64,000 bases of DNA from CAWIJJ01 sp963836405 (GTDB lineage Bacteria; Acidobacteriota; Terriglobia; Bryobacterales; Bryobacteraceae). Each line of letters opens with the position of its first letter. The first letter of the stretch is position 1. Location: NCBI GenBank assembly GCA_963836405.1, contig CAWIJL010000003.1:186001-250000 (forward strand), in the 5' to 3' direction. The notes under the pieces are model-generated. The model was not told where the DNA came from. It saw only the letters and a list, made by a program, of their open reading frames with translations, and made no database searches. The position numbers and the translations under genes are program-made. Positions 9,127 through 16,680 of the stretch are shown one piece after another.

Positions 9127-9345
9127 TCAGGGGAGCGGCTCGGCATCGCGGCGAAAGGACGAATACAGGGCCGCGGCGGCCACCACCAGGTTTGCGATTA
9201 CGACGGGGTAGAGACGAAGGGCGAAGCCATAGGCAATCCAAAGACAGGCGGCGAAGGCCTGGATACGGCGCAATGCCGCGGCCCGGCGGAAGAAGTACGA
9301 CGTTGAAAACACCGCCGTCGCTACCCATCCGATCGCTTCCATCAT
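9127..9345 (-). CDS. Small three-helix membrane protein, SemiSWEET/YgjV-like
   Basis: A 72-residue hydrophobic protein with about three membrane helices: residues 4-20, then an Arg-rich loop FRRAAALRR, then 28-45 and 48-65. The pattern 'IAYGFALRLYPVVIANLV' resembles the third-helix region of half-SWEET (SemiSWEET) triple-helix-bundle proteins and of YgjV-type membrane proteins. Such proteins work as dimers moving sugars, or have unknown function. AAGGA lies just before two tandem ATGs (9345 and 9342); the second has the better spacing. It is probably co-transcribed with the HAD gene. The family call is from pattern only. Confidence 0.65.
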   Translation of the reverse strand: MMEAIGWVATAVFSTSYFFRRAAALRRIQAFAACLWIAYGFALRLYPVVIANLVVAAAALYSSFRRDAEPLP

Positions 9346-9405
9346 GGTCCTTCAGCCTCTCTCATGAGATGAGCCGCCGCCGCCGCAAGTTGCCTTGTGG
9401 CGCTT

Positions 9406-9424
9406 CAAAGCTGTAATATCAGCC
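9406..9424. repeat. 19-nt repeat copy 2: putative auto-operator overlapping the -10 of the GntR/LacI regulator
   Basis: Second exact copy of the repeat at 9103-9121. Its centre TAATAT (9414-9419) is a good -10 hexamer located 6 nt before the GTG start at 9426, so the dyad would overlap the promoter of a leaderless transcript. This is the arrangement expected for an autorepressor operator. Confidence 0.55.
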
Positions 9425-9425
9425 T

Positions 9426-10541
9426 GTGGCCAGACGAGCCTTCAGCGCGGAACCGCACGCACCCAAATACCGGCAGATCCTGGAGACGCTTTCGCGCGAA
9501 ATTCTTTCCGGACGCTATCAGCCGGGACAGAAGTTTCCGAGCGAGGCGGCCCTGGTCCAGCAGTTCCGCACTTCGCGCATCACCGTGGGACGCGCTCTGC
9601 GGGAACTGGTGCAGCGCGGCCTGGTGGACCGGGTGGCCGGTTCGGGAACGTACGTTCGCGCTGCGCAATCTCCGGCGGGCGGGCTGCTGTTCGGGCTGTT
9701 GATCCCGGACCTGGGTGAAACCGAGATTTTCGAACCTGTCTGCCGCGGCATCGCCGCCGCCCCTCTGGCTGCGGGCCACGCGCTGCTCTGGGGCCACGAT
9801 GCCGCGGAGGACGTTCCGCGCGAACAGCGGGCGCGCGAACTCTGCCGCCAATACGTGGAGCGGCGCGTGGCCGGGGTGTTCTTCGCGCCGATTGAGCGGG
9901 GAGCCGGCGTCCCCGCCGTGAATCTCGAGATCGTCGAAAGCCTGGAGCGCGCGCGCATTCCGCTGGTTCTGCTGGACCGCTGCGTGCTGCCGTATCCACA
10001 CCGCGTGCGCCACGACCTGGTGGGGATCGACAACCGCCGCGCGGGGTACATGGCCGCCGAGCACCTGCTCGCCGCGGGGGCGCGAAGGATTCGGATGGTG
10101 GCCTACGCGGGCGGTGCGCCGACGGTGGAGGCGCGTGTGGCGGGCTTCCGCGAAGCCGTGCTCGCCGCCGGCCGGGACCTCGAGCAGAACTCCGTGCATC
10201 GCGTGCACCGGATCGACGACGGCGAGGTGCGCCGCCTGCTTGCCGGCCACCTGCGCGGCGACGGTTTTGTCTGCGCCAACGACCGCACCGCCGGCGAACT
10301 CATGCGCGCGCTGCTGGCCGCGGGTTGCTGCATTCCGGACGAGGCCCGCATGGTCGGGATCGACGATGTGGAATACGCGAGCCTTCTGCCGGTGCCGCTG
10401 ACCACGGTGCACCAGCCCTGCCGGGCAATCGGCGAGGCCGCCATGAATGCCATGCTGGAGCGTGTCGCGCGGCCGTCCGCCCCAGCGCGGGACATTTTGC
10501 TGGAGTGCCGCCTGGTGGTTCGGAAATCGTGCGGCGCATAA
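9426..10541 (+). CDS. GntR-type winged helix fused to LacI-type effector domain (AraR-like regulator)
   Basis: A 371-residue transcription factor. The N-terminal GntR winged helix (about 12-78) shows the signature GRYQPGQKFPSE, then SRITVGRALREL and GLVDRVAGSGTYV. Residues 85-365 form a periplasmic-binding-protein-like LacI effector domain, visible in FCANDRTAGELM and MVGIDDVEYASLLPVPLTTV. This hybrid architecture is that of AraR and related sugar-responsive repressors; the ligand is usually a sugar or sugar derivative. The start is GTG 9426 immediately after a -10-like hexamer. The dyad overlapping its promoter is repeated at the HAD gene, so that gene may be a target. Confidence 0.9.
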   Translation: MARRAFSAEPHAPKYRQILETLSREILSGRYQPGQKFPSEAALVQQFRTSRITVGRALRELVQRGLVDRVAGSGTYVRAAQSPAGGLLFGLLIPDLGETEIFEPVCRGIAAAPLAAGHALLWGHDAAEDVPREQRARELCRQYVERRVAGVFFAPIERGAGVPAVNLEIVESLERARIPLVLLDRCVLPYPHRVRHDLVGIDNRRAGYMAAEHLLAAGARRIRMVAYAGGAPTVEARVAGFREAVLAAGRDLEQNSVHRVHRIDDGEVRRLLAGHLRGDGFVCANDRTAGELMRALLAAGCCIPDEARMVGIDDVEYASLLPVPLTTVHQPCRAIGEAAMNAMLERVARPSAPARDILLECRLVVRKSCGA

Positions 10542-10548
10542 TGGCGTT
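10537..10548 (+). promoter_or_regulatory. Candidate -10 element (CATAAT) for the zinc-ribbon gene
   Basis: CATAAT at 10537-10542 is 6 nt before ATG 10549, with no Shine-Dalgarno sequence. Same spacing as other leaderless candidates in the window. Confidence 0.35.
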
Positions 10549-10686
10549 ATGGCCGAAGTCGAGCTCTATTGCCCCAAGTGCGCGCAGCCGGTAAGCGATC
10601 CCCTGGTTTGCGGGGACTGCCACGCTGTGATTTGCCGCGTCTGCGGAACGCCGCTCGAGCGCACCGACGACCTGGGGATCGGATGA
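10549..10686 (+). CDS. 45-residue zinc-ribbon peptide
   Basis: A very short gene, 7 nt after the GntR/LacI regulator stop. The product has six cysteines arranged as three CxxC pairs (C8/C11, C21/C24, C29/C32) plus His25, in a 45-residue chain ending RTDDLGIG. This is a treble-clef/zinc-ribbon-like arrangement able to bind one or two zinc ions. Such peptides may be nucleic-acid- or protein-binding adaptors, but no function can be assigned. It ends one base before the convergent manA stop. The dense Cys pattern makes it unlikely to be a chance reading frame. Confidence 0.6.
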   Translation: MAEVELYCPKCAQPVSDPLVCGDCHAVICRVCGTPLERTDDLGIG

Positions 10687-10687
10687 T

Positions 10688-11500
10688 CTACGGCGCCGGT
10701 TGGGGGATCCAGGTGCACAAGAAGGTCGCGTCCGCGGCGGCGCGGATCTCCGGCTGGGGACCCGCATCCGGCAGCAGCCACACGTCGCCTCGGCATAGGC
10801 TCTCGCCGTCGATGGAGGCGTCGCCAGCGAGGCAGATCCAGATCTGGCAGGCGCGCGCATCGGGGGTTATCGTCGCGCCGGCGCCGAGCCGTAGCCGCTC
10901 GGTGACGAAGTAGGGACACCGCACCAGTTCTTCGCGCCCTTCGCCCAGAAGGCGAGGCACGGCAGCGCCCGGGTGGGGTGTCAGGTCGGCAATCGCCAAC
11001 GCTTTCTCGACGTGGAGTTCGCGCGGCCGGCCGTAGTCCCACAGACGGTACGTCAGGTCGGTGTTCTGTTGAATCTCGCAGAGCACGATGCCGCCGCCGA
11101 TTGCGTGCACCGTGTGAGCGGGGGTGAAATAAGCCTCACCTGCCTTCACCGGCACCCACTTCAGCAGTTGTTCGATTTCGCCGGTGCGGGCGGCTTCTGC
11201 AAGGCGGTCCCGCGTGAGTGGCTCGCGGAAGCCGAGGGCGATGGAAGCGCCGGGCTCCGCGTCCAGGATGTACCACATTTCCGTTTTTCCGCGCGGACCT
11301 TCCTCGCCATCGGCGGGATGTACCTGCACCGAGAGCCGCTCGGAAGTGAAGATGAATTTCACCAGCAGGCGGAGCACGCGATCGGTGAGGAACCAGGCTT
11401 CGCCCACCGGTTGGCCGGCGCCGGCGAAAAAAGGTTCCAGGCACCTCCTGCCCCACAGCTTCGGGCGAAGCGAGGGCAGGAGGCGAATTGGAGCGTCCAT
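10688..11500 (-). CDS. manA: Mannose-6-phosphate isomerase, class I
   Basis: A 270-residue zinc cupin that interconverts mannose-6-phosphate and fructose-6-phosphate. Zinc ligands are recognisable: Gln59 and His61 (VQVHP), Glu74 (KTEMWYIL) and His132 (HTVHAIGGG). The length matches the short bacterial class I form. It starts one base after the aatA stop and is the third gene of a coaD-aatA-manA run on the minus strand. The product would feed GDP-mannose or glycolysis. The sequence looks intact; confidence in the family is high. Confidence 0.9.
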   Translation of the reverse strand: MDAPIRLLPSLRPKLWGRRCLEPFFAGAGQPVGEAWFLTDRVLRLLVKFIFTSERLSVQVHPADGEEGPRGKTEMWYILDAEPGASIALGFREPLTRDRLAEAARTGEIEQLLKWVPVKAGEAYFTPAHTVHAIGGGIVLCEIQQNTDLTYRLWDYGRPRELHVEKALAIADLTPHPGAAVPRLLGEGREELVRCPYFVTERLRLGAGATITPDARACQIWICLAGDASIDGESLCRGDVWLLPDAGPQPEIRAAADATFLCTWIPQPAP

Positions 11501-11501
11501 C

Positions 11502-12692
11502 TTAGGAGTTCTTCACAACGAACTGGTGAATGCGGTCGAGGCCCCGTTCGAGGTCGTGCATGGAGGCGGCGTACGAGATGCGAACGTGCTGTTCGGTGCC
11601 GAATGCTTCGCCCGGAACCACCGCCACGTGCGCGTCGGCCAGCAGTCGCTCCGCCAGTTGCAGGGAATTGCCGACGCCGTTCTTGCCGATCGCCACTCCC
11701 AGGTTGGGATACGCGTAAAATGCGCCGCGCGGTTCGGCGCACGTCACGCCGGGAATCGAACGGAGGCGCGCCACCACGAAGTCGCGGCGCTTGCGGTACT
11801 CGGCCAGCATCGCCGCCACCGAATCCTGCGGTCCGCGCAGGGCCTCCACGGCTCCTTTCTGCGCGATGGAGGTCGGATTGGAAGTGGAATGGCTTTGCAG
11901 CTTGGTCATGGCGCCGACGATGGGCGCGGGCACCAGGCCGAAGCCGATGCGCCAACCCGTCATGGCGTAGGTCTTCGAGAGCGATCCGGCCACCAGCACA
12001 GTTTCCTTGGCGCCCGGCATGGAGGCGATGGAAAACGGCTCGCTGTCGTAGAGGAAGTGGCAGTAGCACTCGTCCGTCATCAGGTAGATGCCGCGCTCCG
12101 AGGTCAGCTTGAACAGTTTCTCGAACTCGCCCCGGTCGAGTACGGCGCCGCTCGGGTTCGACGGCGAATTGATGATGACAAGCTTAGTGCGGGCGTTGAG
12201 ATGCGGCTCGATGGAGGCGGCCGTAAAAGTGAAGCCCTGCGCTTCGTCGGTATCGACGAAAACGCATTTGCCGCCCGCGTAGTTCACCACGTCTTTGTAG
12301 GTGACCCAATAAGGCACCGGGATGACCACCTCGTCGCCGGGATTGATCAGTGCCTGCATCAGGTTGAAGATGACGTGCTTGCCGCCGACGGTGATGATGC
12401 ATTCGTTCGGTTTGTAGTCGGTGCCGAAGTCCAGCTTGTGGCGCTCGCAGACGGCTTTCTTAAGCTCGGCTGTGCCGCCCGCCGGCGTGTACTTCGTGAA
12501 GTTCTGTTCGAGCGCGCGAACGGCGGCCTGTTTGATGTTGTCGGGCGTCGGGAAGTCCGGTTCGCCGGCCCCGAAATCCACCACGTCCACTCCCTCGGAG
12601 CGGAGCTTGTCGGCATCCGCCGCGACCTTCATGGTGGAAGAGACGCTGATGGAAGATATACGTTCTGCGATGGCGTTTGCAGTGGCTTGCAT
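11502..12692 (-). CDS. aatA: Class I PLP aminotransferase, probable aspartate aminotransferase
   Basis: A 396-residue fold-type I PLP enzyme of the Igamma/Ib AAT group. Features seen are the N-terminal GAGEPDFPTPDNIKQA signature, the PYWVTYKD segment, SPSNPSG, and PLP lysine K240 in GSLSKTYAMTGWR. In this group the enzyme transfers the amino group between aspartate and 2-oxoglutarate; some members use prephenate. I chose ATG 12692 because GGGAG lies about 7 nt upstream and the family begins near this point; a longer reading upstream overlaps coaD in an unlikely composition. It lies 22 bp downstream of coaD and directly before manA. Confidence 0.9.
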   Translation of the reverse strand: MQATANAIAERISSISVSSTMKVAADADKLRSEGVDVVDFGAGEPDFPTPDNIKQAAVRALEQNFTKYTPAGGTAELKKAVCERHKLDFGTDYKPNECIITVGGKHVIFNLMQALINPGDEVVIPVPYWVTYKDVVNYAGGKCVFVDTDEAQGFTFTAASIEPHLNARTKLVIINSPSNPSGAVLDRGEFEKLFKLTSERGIYLMTDECYCHFLYDSEPFSIASMPGAKETVLVAGSLSKTYAMTGWRIGFGLVPAPIVGAMTKLQSHSTSNPTSIAQKGAVEALRGPQDSVAAMLAEYRKRRDFVVARLRSIPGVTCAEPRGAFYAYPNLGVAIGKNGVGNSLQLAERLLADAHVAVVPGEAFGTEQHVRISYAASMHDLERGLDRIHQFVVKNS

Positions 12693-12714
12693 TAGACTCC
12701 CTATGGATGCGTTT

Positions 12715-13230
12715 TTATGCGCGTTTGCGAATCGTATCGGACATCCGGCGCTGGAGGCGCGCCTCAACCGAGGGCGGCACCAGGCCGGTGATGTTCCCGC
12801 CCAGTCCGAACACCTCTTTGACCAGCTTGGAACTGATAAATGAATAGGCCTCATTGGCCATCATGAAGACTGTCTCGATGCCGGGCCGCAGCCGCCGGTT
12901 CATCAACGCCATTTGCAATTCGTACTCGTAATCGGAAATGGCGCGGATTCCGCGCAGCAGAACGGTTGCCGAATGTGCGGCGGCATGATCCACCAGAAGC
13001 CCGTGAAAGGAATCGACCTCCACGTTGGGGTAGACGTGGACGACCTCATTCAGCATCTCCGTGCGCTCTTCGACGGAGAACAAAGGGGCCTTGGCGTCGT
13101 TTCGCAGTACGGAAACGACGAGCTTATCGAACATTCGGGAGCCGCGCTGGATCAGGTCGAGATGCCCGTTGGTAATCGGGTCGAACGATCCTGGATAGAT
13201 GGCAATCACGCTCGGCGGTTTATGAGACAA
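12715..13230 (-). CDS. coaD: Phosphopantetheine adenylyltransferase
   Basis: Fourth step of coenzyme A synthesis: ATP plus 4'-phosphopantetheine to dephospho-CoA. The nucleotidyltransferase signature is complete: YPGSFDPITNGH, then LLRGIRAISDYEYE and the ISS-K-LVKEV segment near the C-terminus. The TTG at 13230 gives 171 residues; the GTG at 13209 gives 164 and places the start directly before IAIYPGSFDP, which fits the family better. Neither has a strong ribosome-binding site. First gene of the coaD-aatA-manA run. Confidence 0.92.
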   Translation of the reverse strand: MSHKPPSVIAIYPGSFDPITNGHLDLIQRGSRMFDKLVVSVLRNDAKAPLFSVEERTEMLNEVVHVYPNVEVDSFHGLLVDHAAAHSATVLLRGIRAISDYEYELQMALMNRRLRPGIETVFMMANEAYSFISSKLVKEVFGLGGNITGLVPPSVEARLQRRMSDTIRKRA

Positions 13231-13346
13231 CCGGAATATTTCGCTTTCTTAGGTGCTCAATCGATTCTACCCAAAAACGAGGGCCTGTCTCCAGGGGCTC
13301 CGGAGGTCACCCCATGCGCGAATCCTGCGCGCCGTCCCCCTTGACC

Positions 13347-15281
13347 CTACTCGACCGCAAACGCGACCAGGTAGTCTCCGAGCGGAGCAGCCCCCGGAAT
13401 GCCATGCCCTCCCGCGGCGATTACCAGGTACTGCTTTCCGTTGGAAGCCCGGTAGGTCATGGGAGTGGCGCGCGCGCTGGTGGGCAGGGTTCCGCGCCAA
13501 AGCTCTTTCCCGGTGGCGGAGTCAAACGCGTAGATGGCGGGATCGAGTGTTCCCGCCATGAATATCAGGCCGCCGGCGGTGGCGATCGGGCCGCCGAGCG
13601 AGATCGACCCGTATTCAGCCGGCGCGGGCGCTCCTCCGGTGAGGCTGAGGAACCGGCCAACCGGAACCGACCATTTCAGTTCGCCCGTGTCCGCATCGAC
13701 GGCATTCAACGTCCCCCACGGTGGGGCCGTGCACGGCAGGCCGGCAGGTCCCACCAGGAAGCGGCGCGCCATTCCGTACGGGGTGCCGCGCTGGTTGGCG
13801 AACTCCCAGTTGCCGTTGAGACTGCGGCTCTTCTCGCGCTCGCGGGCCAGATCTTCGCGCGGAATCAGCCGCACCTGCGCCGGCAGGTTGTTGGCCGGAA
13901 TAATCAGCAGGCGGTGTTGCGCATCGAAGGCGGCTCCGCCCCAGGCCATTCCGCCGATGTTGCCCGGCACCATCAGCGAGCCGCGCAAAGCCGGCGGCGT
14001 GAAAACTCCTTCGGATCGCAGCCCTGCCATCTGCTCGCGGCACCAGTTGCGGCTCGCTTCGTCCGGGCCCCACGGCTCGCTCGGTTTCTGCGGAGCGAGC
14101 GGCTTCGGCGCCACGGGGAAGGGCTGGGTGGGGGAGGCCGTTTCGCCGGGCACGTCCGACTTCGGCACCGGCCGCTCCTCCACACCGAAAACCGGTTTGC
14201 CGGTCTCGCGGTTCAGCACGAAATAGTTGCCGCTCTTCGACCCCACGCCCACCGCGGGGATGGTCTGCCCTCCGCGGCGGACGTCGAACAGCATGGGCGG
14301 CGAGGCGACGTCGTAATCCCACAGGTCGTGATGGATCGTCTGAAAGGACCACGCGACCTTGCCTGTATCGGAGTCGAGCGCCACCAGCGAGTTCGCATAG
14401 CGGTTGTCGCCCAGGCGCTCGCCGCCATAGTAATCCGGACTCGGGCTGCCCGTCGGAACGAACACTAGGTTGCGGCGCGGGTCCGCGGCGATCACACTCC
14501 AGGCGTTTGCCGCACCGGTCTGCCGCGAGCTGCCGTTCTTCCACGATGCCGAGCCGGCCTGGTCCTGTGGGATGGGATCCCAGGTCCATTTCAGCTTTCC
14601 GGTAGCTGCGTCGAACCCGCGGACTTCGCCGCTCGGCATGCTCACCGAGCCGTTGTCCGCAATTCCCGAGCCCACCACGATCGTATTACCCGCCACCGCG
14701 GGCGGCGATGTCTCCTCGTAATCGCCAAACCCGGTGGGTGCAATCCGCAGACCCTTGCGGAGGTCCACCACCCCGTTATCGCCGAAGCCGGCGACCGGTT
14801 TGCCTGTGGCGGCATCGAGCGCGATCAGCCGCGCGTCGAGCGTAGCCATCAGGATCCGCCGCGGGCCCGAAGCCGGCTTCCACGTGGACACCCCGCGATT
14901 CGCGAAGTCGCCCCAGCCTTTATCCCGCGGCACCTTGCCGTCGAACGCCCAGCGTTCTTTCCCCGCGATCGGATCGAGAGCGATCACGCGCCCCAACGGC
15001 GTTCCTATGTACAGCGTTCCGTCCACGAACAGCGGGGTTGCTTCGAACGCCGTGGAGCGCCCTTCCTCAGGCTGGTATGCGTCTCCCGTGCGGTAAGTCC
15101 ACGCGATTTTGAGCCGCGTGACGTTTTGCCGGTTGATGAGGGCGAGCGGCGAATACCGCTGCCCGCCCGGATCCCGGCCGTAAGCAGTCCACTGGTCGCC
15201 GGGCGTTCCGCCGGTCTGGGCCAGCAGGATCGCCGCGGCGGCCGGCGCTGCCGCCCAAACGAGTTTACGAATGCGCTGCAT
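13347..15281 (-). CDS. Secreted PQQ-dependent dehydrogenase (glucose/alcohol dehydrogenase type)
   Basis: A 644-residue quinoprotein with an N-terminal signal peptide (residues 1-22, ending ILLAQ). The chain is made of repeated beta-propeller W-motif blades such as LVALDSDTGKVAW, VIALDPIAGKERW and IYAFDSATGKELW. The order and the segments QRYSPLALINRQN and SGNYFVLNRETGKPVF match the membrane-bound glucose dehydrogenase-like group, here without the membrane domain or a cytochrome c domain. It would oxidise a sugar or alcohol in the periplasm using PQQ. Its start overlaps the end of the MetE-like gene by 17 bp. Substrate unknown. Confidence 0.87.
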   Translation of the reverse strand: MQRIRKLVWAAAPAAAAILLAQTGGTPGDQWTAYGRDPGGQRYSPLALINRQNVTRLKIAWTYRTGDAYQPEEGRSTAFEATPLFVDGTLYIGTPLGRVIALDPIAGKERWAFDGKVPRDKGWGDFANRGVSTWKPASGPRRILMATLDARLIALDAATGKPVAGFGDNGVVDLRKGLRIAPTGFGDYEETSPPAVAGNTIVVGSGIADNGSVSMPSGEVRGFDAATGKLKWTWDPIPQDQAGSASWKNGSSRQTGAANAWSVIAADPRRNLVFVPTGSPSPDYYGGERLGDNRYANSLVALDSDTGKVAWSFQTIHHDLWDYDVASPPMLFDVRRGGQTIPAVGVGSKSGNYFVLNRETGKPVFGVEERPVPKSDVPGETASPTQPFPVAPKPLAPQKPSEPWGPDEASRNWCREQMAGLRSEGVFTPPALRGSLMVPGNIGGMAWGGAAFDAQHRLLIIPANNLPAQVRLIPREDLAREREKSRSLNGNWEFANQRGTPYGMARRFLVGPAGLPCTAPPWGTLNAVDADTGELKWSVPVGRFLSLTGGAPAPAEYGSISLGGPIATAGGLIFMAGTLDPAIYAFDSATGKELWRGTLPTSARATPMTYRASNGKQYLVIAAGGHGIPGAAPLGDYLVAFAVE

Positions 15282-16482
15282 CCTTCGCCTGCCGTCCCGG
15301 GACCACGTCCACCTGCAACTGCGGATTTGCCGCGGGCACTTCGGTGACGGGAAGACCCAGTTCCTTGCGCACGATGTTGCAGCCCTGCGCGATCGCGCTC
15401 GCTTTGTAGAACGCGATTTCGCGGTTGCAGCCCTGGCGCCCGAAGCCGCAATCGCTCGAGACTACGAGCTGTTCGACCGGAATGTACTTGAGCGCCTTGC
15501 GGATTTCGCCGGCTACGTCCTCCGGGCGGTCGGCCTGCAAAACGCGATGGCTCACGGCGCCGATGCAGACCTTCTTCTTCAGGTCGTTTTTGAACGGCTC
15601 GAAAAGCTCCAGGTCCCGCTGGTTGCGGTCCTTCATTTCGAGCGTCCACACGTCGCCGCGGCACCGCTCCAGGTAAATCTCGATGGAGTTGGCGTAACTG
15701 GTGTCGTCCATCACCCGCTGCATGTTGGGGTTGCCCCAGCAGGTGTGGATCCACAGTTCCACGTCGTCCAGTCCCTGGACTTCGCGGTTGAAGGCGTCCA
15801 CCATGAACTTCACCTCGTCATGATTCTTGCCGTAGGTGTTCGCCATGAAGTGGAAGGTCGGCTCCTCGATCTGGATGCAGCGGCAGCCGGCGTCGCGGAG
15901 CGCCAGCAGTTCCTTGTTCATGGCTTCCGCCATGTCCCAGATAACCTGCCGCTTGTCCTTATAGTGCGGGGTGTGGATGTCGAGAAACAGCGCCATCACT
16001 TGGGAGCAGCAGGTGCCGAACTTCACCGGCTTGTGCGCTTTGCCCTGCGCCAGGCGCCATACTTTCGGATAATCGAGCGGGCGATGTTCGATCTTTCCGA
16101 CCACGTGCGGCCATCGCCACCCGGTGTAGATTTCGTTCAGCAGCGTTCCAGGCGGGTAATGGAGCCAGGGTGCGGTGGTCTCTTCGGGCTGCAGGTAATC
16201 TCCCTCGAAACCGGCCCATCTTTGAAGCGGGTAGTGGTGCCATGCCCGCCCTGCCATGTCCTCGTCTACGTGAAAATCGCCGTGCGAAAGGATATCCAGC
16301 CCGGCGCGTTCCTGGTCGCTGACGACCACGGCCAGGGCGTCCTGAAATTTCTCGCGGAAATGCACATCCAGCATGCAGGTGTCGAGCGGCCGGCCCCACA
16401 TGCTGACGTCGAACCAGCGCGGGCGTGGAAACGACCCCGTCGTCGTGCTGGGCAGAATCAGGTTCCGAGTAGCGGTAAACAA
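15265..16482 (-). CDS. Stand-alone MetE C-terminal-domain-like (cobalamin-independent methyltransferase fold) protein
   Basis: 405 residues forming a UROD/MetE-like barrel with the zinc site of cobalamin-independent methionine synthase: His246 and Cys248 (WIHTCWGN), Glu206/207 (QIEEP) and Cys345 (VVSSDCGFGRQG). The N-terminal MetE barrel that binds polyglutamyl folate is absent, so it cannot be a classical MetE. Known single-barrel relatives use other methyl or alkyl donors or act on thiols such as coenzyme M. The start is TTG 16482 with GGAGG about 12 nt upstream. It is coupled by overlap to a PQQ dehydrogenase, an unusual partner. The zinc-thiol alkyl-transfer chemistry is likely; substrates are unknown. 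Confidence 0.8.
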   Translation of the reverse strand: MFTATRNLILPSTTTGSFPRPRWFDVSMWGRPLDTCMLDVHFREKFQDALAVVVSDQERAGLDILSHGDFHVDEDMAGRAWHHYPLQRWAGFEGDYLQPEETTAPWLHYPPGTLLNEIYTGWRWPHVVGKIEHRPLDYPKVWRLAQGKAHKPVKFGTCCSQVMALFLDIHTPHYKDKRQVIWDMAEAMNKELLALRDAGCRCIQIEEPTFHFMANTYGKNHDEVKFMVDAFNREVQGLDDVELWIHTCWGNPNMQRVMDDTSYANSIEIYLERCRGDVWTLEMKDRNQRDLELFEPFKNDLKKKVCIGAVSHRVLQADRPEDVAGEIRKALKYIPVEQLVVSSDCGFGRQGCNREIAFYKASAIAQGCNIVRKELGLPVTEVPAANPQLQVDVVPGRQAKDAAHS

Positions 16483-16577
16483 GGGCTTGTGCTACCTCCA
16501 TGCGCATTATACCCGCGCCCCGGCCGGCAGTTTACCGGAATGACAGGCGCGAACCGCCACCAGCCGTGGGGGTATTC

Positions 16578-16599
16578 TGTCGCACGAAATTCCGCGACA
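16578..16599. promoter_or_regulatory. Perfect dyad TGTCGC-N10-GCGACA, candidate operator
   Basis: A 6-bp inverted repeat with a 10-bp AT-rich centre lies in the 198-bp gap between the divergent MetE-like gene and the TPR gene starting at 16681. The 22-bp length suits a dimeric regulator. No regulator is assigned. Confidence 0.35.
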
Positions 16600-16680
16600 T
16601 GTAAATTGCCCTTTTGTTACGGTACCTCGGCGGGTTCCGTCCGTCTTAACCATTGACCACCCAGGGGAGGGGGGGGCACA

